NCBI GenBank assembly: GCA_006515795.1 | Contig: VFMC01000206.1 | Coordinates: 1 to 6,987 of the forward strand | DNA: 6,987 bases | Direction of reading: 5' to 3' | Source of the DNA: Acidimicrobiaceae bacterium | Lineage (GTDB): Bacteria; Actinomycetota; Acidimicrobiia; Acidimicrobiales; Ilumatobacteraceae | Made by a program: the position numbers and the translations under genes | The notes under the pieces: model-generated | The model's input: the letters and a program-made list of their open reading frames with translations, nothing else | Told to the model about the DNA's origin: nothing | Database searches by the model: none | In this document: positions 1 to 6,730 of the stretch, piece by piece | How positions within the stretch are numbered: position 1 is the stretch's first letter | Layout of the letters: each line of letters starts with the position of its first letter

Positions 1-1031
1 GCGATCAGCTTCTTGCCGAGGTCCTCGCGCCAGTTGTGCGCCACGCCCTTGGCATCGACGACGATCGGGTCGCCCATCGCCTGCAGCGCCTTGGCGAACA
101 CCATGTAGTAGTAGTAGAGCGCCTTGGTGCCGATGCCGGGGTTCTCCTCGACGGTGTAGTTGGCGGCAATCCACTTCAACGCGTTCTGCACGCGGCGGTC
201 GTTCTTCTGCAGGTTGGCCCAGGCGTAGCTCATCAGGCCGGCGTAGGTGCCGCTGCCGTAGGACTGGGTGGTGGCATCCACCTGGCTGTAGCCGGGGTAG
301 TAGACGAAGCCGCCGTCGTTGGTGGACCACGCCTGGTCGTTGGTCTCCTTGTGGTTTTGCGTGCGTTGCAGGAAGGTGATGGCCTTCTGCCACGCCGGGT
401 CGTTGGCCGGCAGCTCGGCTTCCTTCATGGCGCGCAGGCCGTACTCGAGGCTGATGATGTCGGCGATGCCGCCGTCGCTGGTGCCGCCGTAGCCCATGCC
501 GCCGTCGGCGATGCCGCCGTCGCTGGTGCCGCCGTAGCCCATGCCGCCGTAGAACTTGTCGCTCTTGGCGATGCCTTCACCCTCGTCCAGCAGGTGCTCG
601 GCGAGGTAGACCCGCGCCTTTTCGAGCGTCGCCTTATCGCTGGCGCGGCCTCCGGCCGCGAGCGCCTGCACCGACACGGCGGTGATGTAGTGCGGAATCA
701 TCTTCTCGTAGATGCCGCCGTCGGGCTTCGCCAGCGACTTCAGGTAATCGAGCGTCTTGCCGGTGGTCTGCAGCGTCTTCTCGCGCGGCACGCCGGTCTG
801 GCGCAGCAGCGCGGCGGCGACCATGGCGGTCACGCCGGGGTGGTTTTCCCAGGTGCCGTCCGGCTTCTGGGCCTTGCGCACGAAGTCGGCGCCGCGGTTC
901 AGGCTTTCGATCAGCTGCTTCCGCGTTTCCGGAGTGAACGCTGGCTTGGCGGTGGGCTGGGCCTGGCCGGCGCTCACGACGACGGCGCCGGCAAAGACGG
1001 CAATCAAACAGACACTCAACAGACGTCGCAT
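1..1031 (-). CDS. Secreted prenyltransferase/squalene-oxidase-repeat (alpha/alpha-toroid) protein, 3' end beyond window
   Basis: Reading the reverse strand from the ATG at 1031-1029 gives 343 codons without a stop, and the frame leaves the window at base 1. Residues 1-25 form a signal peptide (MRR, a hydrophobic core, then SAGQAQ). The mature part resembles the prenyltransferase/squalene-oxidase repeat proteins of the terpene-cyclase fold: a QKPDGTW motif near residue 55, a KPDGGIY segment, a Gly-rich GYGG loop near 161-191, NDGGFVYYPG, and a helix with four tyrosines (YYYYMVFAKAL) late in the protein. These fit the helix-plus-QW-like-turn repeats of the family. I see no DXDD cyclase motif, so terpene cyclisation is not supported. 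The true role is unknown and may be structural or glycan-related. A GAAAGG Shine-Dalgarno-like sequence lies 7 nt upstream (1044-1039). The gene follows the YdjY-domain gene by 32 nt, so they are probably co-transcribed. An ATG at 1035 in another frame gives an Arg-rich protein and was rejected. Confidence 0.88.
   Translation of the reverse strand, partial: MRRLLSVCLIAVFAGAVVVSAGQAQPTAKPAFTPETRKQLIESLNRGADFVRKAQKPDGTWENHPGVTAMVAAALLRQTGVPREKTLQTTGKTLDYLKSLAKPDGGIYEKMIPHYITAVSVQALAAGGRASDKATLEKARVYLAEHLLDEGEGIAKSDKFYGGMGYGGTSDGGIADGGMGYGGTSDGGIADIISLEYGLRAMKEAELPANDPAWQKAITFLQRTQNHKETNDQAWSTNDGGFVYYPGYSQVDATTQSYGSGTYAGLMSYAWANLQKNDRRVQNALKWIAANYTVEENPGIGTKALYYYYMVFAKALQAMGDPIVVDAKGVAHNWREDLGKKLI
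459..550 (-). repeat. Perfect 45-bp tandem duplication inside the toroid gene
   Basis: Bases 461-505 and 506-550 are identical, and the match extends two bases further left. On the coding strand this gives two copies of GGMGYGGTSDGGIAD in tandem (about residues 161-191). The unit is a multiple of three, so the frame is kept. Identity with no silent differences points to a recent slippage or unequal recombination event, or to an assembly artefact. Confidence 0.95.
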
Positions 1032-1063
1032 ACATCGGCCTTTCGCAAGAGGAGGGTGGAACA

Positions 1064-1807
1064 TCAGTGCCGGCCCTTCGGGGAGCGCGGGAGCGCTTTG
1101 ATGGTCAGGGTGATGGGGCTGCCTGGCACGACTCCGAGCGTGCGGTTCAGCACAATCGATCCATAGCCATCGACGGCACCCGCGCGCGGGTTCTCGATCA
1201 CCGGCGCCGGGCTGTGGACAAAGCCGATCAGGACGCCGTCGAGGTCGGCAAGGTATCGGCGGCCGTTGGGATCGTCGACGAAGCCCGACCCGGTGTACAC
1301 CCACGGCCCTTCGGGCATGGTCTTTCCTGTTCGCTGATCGAACAACAACTCCTCGACTCGCACGCGGCGCGTGCTCTGCGGGGCCAGCGGCGTGCGGATC
1401 ACCACATCCACGAAGATGTCGATCGGATCGCCCTGGGGCGGGGTCGGATCGAAGTGACGCGTGGGGACCACGGCGCGCTTGGGATCGAGGCCGAGCAGCA
1501 GCAGGGCCGCGTTGAAAGTGATCGCATCGGTGTCGATGGTGATCGCGCTCTCGTACGCCTTCTGCCCGTTCTTCGTGTTGGCGACGAACTCGAGAATGGT
1601 GACGTCGTTGATGCTGCCGGCCACGCTCAGCTCGCGCTTGGCGGTGTCAACGCGAATCGGGCCGAGGCGGACGGCGCCATCGGCCAGTTTCTCAATGGCC
1701 GGCCGAGCGGGCTTCGGCGACGACGCGGCCGGGACTGGTGATTGCGCGTCAGCCACGACGGCGACGGCCACAACAAAGACTGTAACTCCAAGCGACAGAT
1801 GCGACAT
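1064..1807 (-). CDS. Secreted YdjY-domain-containing protein
   Basis: This encodes 247 residues from the ATG at 1807. That start is preferred over an upstream ATG at 1927 because it puts a typical signal peptide at the N-terminus (MSHLSLGV, a Val/Ala-rich core, then VADAQ). The upstream 40 residues are charged, not hydrophobic and not family-like. After a Pro/Ala-rich linker, the mature domain matches the YdjY family: a strand with VDTAKRELSVAGSIND, LEFVANTKNGQKAYESAI, a helix NAALLLLGLDP, and the segment PWVYTGSGFVDDPNGRRYLAD followed by a DLDGVLIGF strand. YdjY proteins have no well-defined biochemical role. Homologous domains are often seen as exported proteins in Planctomycetes and Acidobacteria. 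No Shine-Dalgarno precedes the start; the bases before it read CTCCTCCCGC, so initiation may be leaderless or nearly so. It is first in an apparent two-gene operon with the downstream toroid gene. Confidence 0.88.
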   Translation of the reverse strand: MSHLSLGVTVFVVAVAVVADAQSPVPAASSPKPARPAIEKLADGAVRLGPIRVDTAKRELSVAGSINDVTILEFVANTKNGQKAYESAITIDTDAITFNAALLLLGLDPKRAVVPTRHFDPTPPQGDPIDIFVDVVIRTPLAPQSTRRVRVEELLFDQRTGKTMPEGPWVYTGSGFVDDPNGRRYLADLDGVLIGFVHSPAPVIENPRAGAVDGYGSIVLNRTLGVVPGSPITLTIKALPRSPKGRH

Positions 1808-1819
1808 GCGGGAGGAGAA

Positions 1820-1840
1820 ACTATAGCCGACAGCCGTCGG
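1820..1840 (-). promoter_or_regulatory. Weak candidate promoter with small inverted repeat for the YdjY-domain operon
   Basis: On the minus strand a TATAGT hexamer (1825-1820) lies 12 nt upstream of the ATG at 1807. As a -10 box it would place the transcription start about 5 nt before the ATG, which agrees with the missing Shine-Dalgarno. No convincing -35 box is present at the right spacing. Directly upstream, CCGAC-N4-GTCGG (1827-1840) is a short perfect inverted repeat that could be an operator. AT-rich sequence at 1861-1920 offers other possible promoters. Confidence 0.25.
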
Positions 1841-1930
1841 TTGTGGGCGACGTTTGTGGCAATTCCACTCGTATATTTGGTTATTTTCGCCACATCTTCG
1901 CCAGACACCTGTGTAAATTTTATGCATTAC

Positions 1931-1947
1931 TGGCTAGCAAATAGCCA
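1931..1947. promoter_or_regulatory. Inverted repeat TGGCTA-N5-TAGCCA, possible operator
   Basis: This is a perfect 6-bp dyad with a 5-nt spacer in the divergent intergenic region. It ends 6 nt upstream of the TTGACA hexamer used by the rightward genes. Its spacing suits a dimeric regulator acting on one or both divergent promoters. No T-tract follows it and no gene ends here, so a terminator role is unlikely. A regulator cannot be named. Confidence 0.4.
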
Positions 1948-1953
1948 ACCCGG

Positions 1954-1983
1954 TTGACAGTCGCCGTTCGGCTGGTCAATTAT
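1954..1983 (+). promoter_or_regulatory. Sigma70-like promoter for the pentapeptide gene
   Basis: A perfect consensus TTGACA -35 box (1954-1959) is followed after 18 nt by AATTAT (1978-1983), which matches four of six -10 positions. Transcription would start near 1990, giving a leader of about 40 nt before the ATG at 2030. The region is AT-richer than the flanking genes. The placement supports rightward transcription of the pentapeptide gene and possibly the giant gene after it. Confidence 0.55.
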
Positions 1984-2029
1984 GTGCAGTTAGTTTCAGA
2001 ATTTCGTTCACTACAACTCGAGGATTGCC

Positions 2030-2404
2030 ATGTTGAATTCCACGCGCCTGTTCACTACCGCGCTGTTCGCGTTCATGCTCGCTGGGGCGGCCGTCTACGC
2101 CACCACGGCGACACCCGAAGACGAAGCCCGCGTGAAGCAAACCGGCAGCTGCCCTGGATGCAACCTCTCCGGTGCGGACCTCAACGGCCTGGTCGCCGAA
2201 CTCGGCGATCTGACCAACGCAGATTTCACTGAAGCGAACCTCTACCGAGCTGTTCTGAAAGGCGCGAATCTGACGGGCGCCAATTTCAACGGCGCGAACC
2301 TCTCTGGAGCGCTGCTCCAGTACGCCAAGGGAGTTGACCTGACGGGTGCCATCACCGACTACCGGACCCAGTGTCCGAACGGTGAAGCGGGACCGTGCAG
2401 CTAG
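2030..2404 (+). CDS. Small secreted pentapeptide-repeat protein
   Basis: This encodes 124 residues. Residues 1-24 are a signal peptide ending in AVYA. From about 45 to 107 the protein shows the A(D/N)LXX pattern of pentapeptide repeats, with GADLN, NADFT, EANLY, GANLT, GANFN, GANLS and the degenerate GVDLT. Such repeats fold as a right-handed quadrilateral beta-helix. About a dozen turns' worth of residues is short for the family, and there is no obvious catalytic site. Four cysteines bracket the helix: C41 and C44 in SCPGC before it, and C115 and C123 after it. These could form capping disulfides in an oxidising exported setting; this is inference. A GAGGA Shine-Dalgarno (2020-2024) lies 5 nt before the ATG, which decides the start. 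A good promoter is at 1954. The giant gene begins 74 nt downstream on the same strand. The specific function is unknown; a gyrase-protecting (Qnr-like) role is unlikely given the export signal and small size. Confidence 0.88.
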   Translation: MLNSTRLFTTALFAFMLAGAAVYATTATPEDEARVKQTGSCPGCNLSGADLNGLVAELGDLTNADFTEANLYRAVLKGANLTGANFNGANLSGALLQYAKGVDLTGAITDYRTQCPNGEAGPCS

Positions 2405-2405
2405 C

Positions 2406-2422
2406 GCGCGTGAACCACGCGC
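2406..2422 (+). terminator. GC hairpin just after the pentapeptide gene
   Basis: GCGCGTG-AAC-CACGCGC forms a perfect 7-bp stem with a 3-nt loop, starting 2 nt after the stop codon. No T-run follows, so it is not a canonical intrinsic terminator. It could attenuate transcription, protect the mRNA 3' end, or be incidental. If it does not terminate, the giant gene may be read from the same promoter. Confidence 0.35.
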
Positions 2423-2478
2423 ATCGCACGCTAGGGTCTGCGGGTCGTTAATCAGGGATTGCACAACCGAGGGATCGT

Positions 2479-5400
2479 ATGAACGCGCAAAACAAATCGA
2501 ACAGGAATCGGCTGTTGGTGGGAGTTGGGGCCGCGTTGGCCATGGTGTTGTTGGCGACAATCGTCACCACCGTTCCGGCGGTCGCCCGCGTCATGCCGGC
2601 GGCTCTCGCGAGCTGGGCATCAACCGCGATGGGTGTCGTGCCGGCGGCCGTGACCGCCGAGCTTGGCGAGATGTCGATGGCGCCGCCACCGTCTGACGAT
2701 CCGGTCTCGGTGACGTTCACGATCTTGAATACTTGCGGTTCAGGCTCGAACTTTGGCTTGAAGGTCGGTGGCACAACCGTCGGTTCTGTGTCGGGCGGCG
2801 CGGACTGCATCTGTGCAGCCCCTCTGCGGACCTTCACAACCACTGACCCGTCCGTGCTGGCGCTCGTCGGCGCACCGTTCTGCTCGACGTACTCCGTCGA
2901 GTTGACATCAGGTGCTACCTATGTCTCTTGGGCGCGGGCCGAGATCACGCGCACCAATTCTGGCGTCGAGACCGTCTGCATCGTCGATGAGTTCGGTGGC
3001 AATTGCACTCAGCCGGATTTCTGCGCCGCCGACTACCAGTACCGGACCGCTGGCTTCAGCTACACCAGCGTGCTGTCCAACATCGATGGCGACGGCACGC
3101 CGGACTGTACCGACCCCGACATCGATGGCGATGGTCTCTTGAACGGCGCCGACAACTGCCCGGTCAACGCCAACCCGACGCAGGTCGATACCGACGGCAA
3201 CGGACCTGGCGACGCCTGCGATCCGATCGACGTGGACGGCGATGGCGTCTGGAACATCAACGACAACTGCTCGAACGTTTCGAATGCCGCGCAGACCGAC
3301 TCCGACTCGAACGGCACCGGCGATGCCTGCCAGCCGTCTGGCGTCGTCGCCGTGCCATGGCTCGGCACCGAGTCGCTCCCGCACCAGGTGACCCCGGGTG
3401 GCGCGCTGGTTCTGCAGGCTGTGGCGACCCTCGCCGGCACGCTCGACTCCCCGGTTGCGCTCAAGAGCGCCACGTGGGATCCGGGTGACGGTTCGGGCCC
3501 GACCAGCATCAGTGTCGCCAACTCGCTGGCCCTGGAGCTGAATCACGTTTACACCGGCGCCGTGGGGCAGCCCTTCACCGCGATTATCTCGGTCGTCGAC
3601 GGCGGCAACAACGTCCACACCGACACCTTCAAGGTGGTCATCGGACCGAACGACCGCGAGACCAAGGTCAACATGGCCATCGACAAGGGCCTGTGGAACC
3701 TGCACAAGCGGATGCAGCGCACGACCTCCGATGGCCAGCTGTCGGGCTTCTGGACCGGCTTCAGCAGTTACCACATGGCCGCGTCGGCCGGCGTGCTGCA
3801 GGCGTTCCAGATCAACAACCACCGCCAGACCGGCGACCCGACCAAGGACCCCTACGTCAACAACGTCAAGCGGGGCCTCAGGTACATCCTGAGCACGCAG
3901 CACGGCAGGCTGCATTCGGTCACGACGGCACTCCAGGGCGGCTTCGAACCTGACGCCAACGGCAACGGCTTTGGTCTTGGCGCCAACCTCGGCGACCACG
4001 AGCCGTACATCGGCGGGCAGGTGATCGACGCAATCGTTGCCAGCGGCACGCCGAATGCCGTCGCCGACACCGGCCAGACCGGAACGGTGATGGGACGCGC
4101 CTATAAGGACATCGTTCAGGACATTCTCGACGGCTACTCGTTCGGCATGAACGACAGCGTTGGCGGGTGGCACTACAACTACAACGCGGGGAGCAACGAC
4201 TCGTCGGCGTCACACTGGTGGGGCATCGGTGTGCTGGCCGCCCAGGTGTGGGGCCTTGACGCGCCGCAGTGGGTCAAGGACCAGCAGTGGAACGTGGGCG
4301 TCCCCCTGATGCAGGCGTACCCCGGCGATTGCCACTTCGGCTACACGGGTAACCCCAACCCCGCATGGGACGATGCCACCAACGTCACTGCGGCGGGCCT
4401 GATCCTGATCAGCGCCGACGGCAAGGCGAAGACCGAGGCGCGATTCTCGTGTGCCGAGGGCTACCTCAACGCCCGCTACAACTCCTCGATGGGCAACTTC
4501 TACACCATGTATCAGGTGGCGAAGGCCATGCGCACCGCGAAGAACGGCCTGGGCCAGACGTCGGAAATCGGCCTACTCGCCGGCACGACCGATTGGTACG
4601 CGGGCTATGCGGATCACCTGATCGCGAACCAGATTGCCGGCGGCACTGGCAAGTTCACGGCGACCGCAGGGACGACGGCCGGTTACATCGTTGATGACAT
4701 GGCCTCGTCTTGGGGCGTCATCATCCTGTCGCCGTCGCTGTTCGAGCTGCCACCGACGGCGGCGTGCGTCGCCGACCCGAACTCGCTCGGCACGGCGGGC
4801 GGCCTGGTCAACTTCAGCGCAGCCGGTTCGACGCATCCCGATCCGCTGGCGACCATCGTGTCGGCCGCCGGGGTGACGGCGTCACACACCTACGGCAACC
4901 CCGGCAGCTTCCCGACGGTTCGCAACGCCACCGTCACGGTGACCGACTCGAACGGCCTCACCGACACGGCGAGCTGCCCGGTGACCATCGTCGACACCAA
5001 CGTGCCGCCCAACGCCAACACCGGCGGTCCCTACACCATGTGCATTGGCTCGCCGTTGACCCTTGACGGCTCGACGTCGGCCGATGCCGACGGCACGCTG
5101 GCCAGCTACGCGTGGAGCTGGGGCGCGGTCATTAACTTCAACGCCCCGAACGCCACCACGCCGACGGTGAACGCCACCGTCGCCTTCACGGCCCTCGGGC
5201 CTGGTGTGCATAACCTGGGCTTGCAGGTCACCGATGACCTCGGATCCACGAACGCCGAATTCACCACCGTCACGGTGCTGCCGGCCAACGACCCGAGCTG
5301 CAACCAGCCGCCGGTGGCCACCGACAACAGCTACGCCACCAACGAAGACACTGCGTTGGTCGCCAACGCCGTGACTGACGCGCCCGCGGATTCGGATCCG

Positions 5401-5535
5401 GACGCCGACACGCTGACGGCGACGCTGCTCAGCGGCGTTTCGAACGGCACGCTGGTCTTCACCAACGGCGCGTTCACCTACACGCCGAACGCCAACTACT
5501 GCGGCCCCGACTCGTTCACCCTACAACGTGAATGA
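2479..5535 (+). CDS. Giant multidomain surface protein, N-terminal part up to a frameshift (TSP3, PKD, toroid, tandem-95)
   Basis: This frame encodes 1,018 residues; the last four (LQRE) follow a frameshift at 5519-5521 and are not native. A GAGGGA Shine-Dalgarno (2469-2474) precedes the ATG. Domains in order: hydrophobic export segment (about 12-34); Cys-rich beta-like region of unknown family (about 70-200); thrombospondin type 3 calcium-binding repeats (201-284) with DIDGDGLLNGADNCP, DVDGDGVWNINDNC and GDAC motifs; PKD-like domain with WDPGDG (285-392); helical toroid resembling prenyltransferase/squalene-cyclase repeats (about 392-757) with VGGWHYNYN at 561-569, SHWWGIGVLAA and WDDATNVTAAGL; PKD-like domain (about 758-842); PKD domain (843-934); and the first tandem-95 cadherin-like repeat from 942. 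The architecture indicates an extracellular calcium-binding adhesin or matrix protein. The toroid lacks a visible DXDD cyclase or GCGEQ thioester motif, so its activity is unknown. Polysaccharide-lyase-like or purely structural folds remain alternatives. The native protein continues at 5522 in the next frame. Confidence 0.85.
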   Translation: MNAQNKSNRNRLLVGVGAALAMVLLATIVTTVPAVARVMPAALASWASTAMGVVPAAVTAELGEMSMAPPPSDDPVSVTFTILNTCGSGSNFGLKVGGTTVGSVSGGADCICAAPLRTFTTTDPSVLALVGAPFCSTYSVELTSGATYVSWARAEITRTNSGVETVCIVDEFGGNCTQPDFCAADYQYRTAGFSYTSVLSNIDGDGTPDCTDPDIDGDGLLNGADNCPVNANPTQVDTDGNGPGDACDPIDVDGDGVWNINDNCSNVSNAAQTDSDSNGTGDACQPSGVVAVPWLGTESLPHQVTPGGALVLQAVATLAGTLDSPVALKSATWDPGDGSGPTSISVANSLALELNHVYTGAVGQPFTAIISVVDGGNNVHTDTFKVVIGPNDRETKVNMAIDKGLWNLHKRMQRTTSDGQLSGFWTGFSSYHMAASAGVLQAFQINNHRQTGDPTKDPYVNNVKRGLRYILSTQHGRLHSVTTALQGGFEPDANGNGFGLGANLGDHEPYIGGQVIDAIVASGTPNAVADTGQTGTVMGRAYKDIVQDILDGYSFGMNDSVGGWHYNYNAGSNDSSASHWWGIGVLAAQVWGLDAPQWVKDQQWNVGVPLMQAYPGDCHFGYTGNPNPAWDDATNVTAAGLILISADGKAKTEARFSCAEGYLNARYNSSMGNFYTMYQVAKAMRTAKNGLGQTSEIGLLAGTTDWYAGYADHLIANQIAGGTGKFTATAGTTAGYIVDDMASSWGVIILSPSLFELPPTAACVADPNSLGTAGGLVNFSAAGSTHPDPLATIVSAAGVTASHTYGNPGSFPTVRNATVTVTDSNGLTDTASCPVTIVDTNVPPNANTGGPYTMCIGSPLTLDGSTSADADGTLASYAWSWGAVINFNAPNATTPTVNATVAFTALGPGVHNLGLQVTDDLGSTNAEFTTVTVLPANDPSCNQPPVATDNSYATNEDTALVANAVTDAPADSDPDADTLTATLLSGVSNGTLVFTNGAFTYTPNANYCGPDSFTLQRE
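3079..3330 (+). other. Region encoding thrombospondin type 3 calcium-binding repeats
   Basis: Residues 201-284 of the giant protein hold successive Asp-rich loops (NIDGDGTPDC, DIDGDGLLNGADNC, DTDGNGPGDAC, DVDGDGVWNINDNC, DSDSNGTGDAC). The Asp spacing and the paired ADNC/GDAC cysteines are typical of TSP3 repeats, which bind Ca2+ as a rigid wire. Their position between the N-terminal beta-like region and the first PKD domain suggests a calcium-stiffened spacer. Confidence 0.85.
3652..4749 (+). other. Region encoding the embedded helical toroid domain
   Basis: About residues 392-757 of the giant protein are helix-rich with periodic Gly-Trp/Tyr turns. It begins at NDRETKVNMAIDKGLWNLHK, has IGGQVIDAIVASG in the middle, VGGWHYNYN at 561-569, then WWGIGVLAAQVWGLD, and GNFYTMYQVAKAMR near the end. 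This pattern resembles the prenyltransferase/squalene-oxidase repeat fold also seen in the leftward gene at 1-1031. Assignment rests on pattern recognition only; other alpha/alpha-toroid families are possible. Confidence 0.6.
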
Positions 5536-6730
5536 CGGCACGGTCGACAGCAACACCGCGACGGTCACGATCGACGTCGTGTGCGTCAACGACGCGCCGA
5601 ACGCCGAGAACGACAGCAACTCGACCACCGAAGACACGGCGGTCAGCGGCTCCGTCACTGGCAACGACTCGTCCTCGGACGTCGAGGGCGGCACGCTGAG
5701 CTGGGCGAAGACCTCGGATCCAGCCAATGGCGGCGTCAGCTTCAACCCGGACGGCAGCTACACCTACACGCCGAACGCCAACTACTGCGGCACTGACTCG
5801 TTCACCTACGAGATCAGCGACGGTACCGACGTCGACGCCGCCACGGTCACCATCGAGGTGACGTGCGTGAACGACGTGCCGGTGGCCGAGGATGACTCGA
5901 ACACGACCACCGAGGACAACGCGGTGAGCGGTAGCGTCGCGGGCAACGACACGGCGGTCGACCTGGACGGCGACCCGCTGGTGTGGGCCGTGACCTCGGG
6001 TCCGACGAACGGCACGCTGTCGCTGAACCCGGCGACCGGCGCCTACACCTACACGCCGAACGCGAACTTCTGCAGCAGCGACTCGTTCGGCTACACGATT
6101 GGCGACGGCACCGCCACCGACCCGGCGTCAGTGACCATCGCCATCACCTGCGTCAACGACGTGCCGGTGGCGGAAGACGACTCGGCGAGCACGGCCGAAG
6201 ACACGGCGGTGAGCGCCTCCGTCGTCAGCAACGACACGTCGATTGACCTCGACGGCGACCTGCTGACCTGGACGCAAACGTCGAGCCCGGCCAACGGCAC
6301 GCTGGCGTTCACCAACGGCAGCTACATCTACACGCCGAACCCGAACTACTGCGGTCCGGATGGGTTCACCTACACCATCGGCGATGGCACGGCCACCGAG
6401 GGCGCGACCGTCACGCTGACGGTGACCTGCGTCAACGACCCGCCGGTCGCGGTGAACGATGCCTACACGGGCCAGTGGAACACGCCGCTGACGGTGGCGA
6501 CGCTCGGCGTTAAGACCAACGACAGCGACGTCGACAACACCCTGGCGTCGCTGACCGCCATCCAGGTCAGCAACCCCTCGCACGGCGCGGTGACGCTGAA
6601 CGCCGACGGCAGCTTCACCTACCTGCCGGTGGGCAACTACTTCGGCACCGACTCGTTCACCTACAAGCTGAACGACGGCGGGCTCGACAGCAACGTGGCG
6701 ACCGTGGTGATCACCATCACGACGCCCTGC
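5302..6730 (+). repeat. Five tandem-95 (cadherin-like/VCBS-type) protein repeats
   Basis: Five consecutive units of about 95 codons each carry the pattern (N)DxPVAxDDS, TxEDTAV, NGTLxF, the YTPNANYCGxDSF block and a final VTxTCVND strand. The Y-T-P block recurs at 5476, 5762, 6047, 6326 and 6617, giving spacings of 286, 285, 279 and 291 nt. Only the first is not a multiple of three, and this exposes the single-base insertion. Units of this type build long adhesin stalks that often bind calcium. Copies 1-4 have the NYC/NFC cysteine and a closing TC/VC cysteine; copy 5 has NYF instead. Confidence 0.9.
5519..5521 (+). other. Single-base insertion (frameshift) in the giant gene
   Basis: The local sequence reads TTC ACC CTA CAA, giving FTLQ and then a stop at 5533-5535. 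Removing one C gives TTC ACC TAC AAC GTG AAT GAC, encoding FTYNVND. That matches FTYEISD, FGYTIGD, FTYTIGD and FTYKLND at the same place in the other repeats. No slippery heptamer or stop-assisted shift site is seen. It may be a sequencing or assembly error or a true disrupting mutation. Confidence 0.9.

Noticed and set aside
634..1035. Minus-strand frame starting at 1035
   Set aside because: It is out of frame with the toroid protein and encodes an Arg-rich sequence without motifs. The frame from 1031 has a signal peptide and stays open to the window edge.
36..1166. Long plus-strand frame opposite the toroid gene
   Set aside because: It is an antisense shadow of the minus-strand coding frame. 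Its composition is Val/Ala/Gly/Arg-rich with no recognisable domain, while the reverse strand gives a coherent signal peptide and family motifs.
2908..4173. Minus-strand frame of 421 codons opposite the giant gene
   Set aside because: It is a high-GC shadow rich in Val, Arg and Asp with no domain. The plus strand here encodes clear TSP3, PKD and toroid modules.
5515..5535. Programmed ribosomal frameshift at the giant gene break
   Set aside because: There is no slippery heptamer, no stop codon at the shift point and no obvious stimulatory structure. A simple extra C explains the data better.
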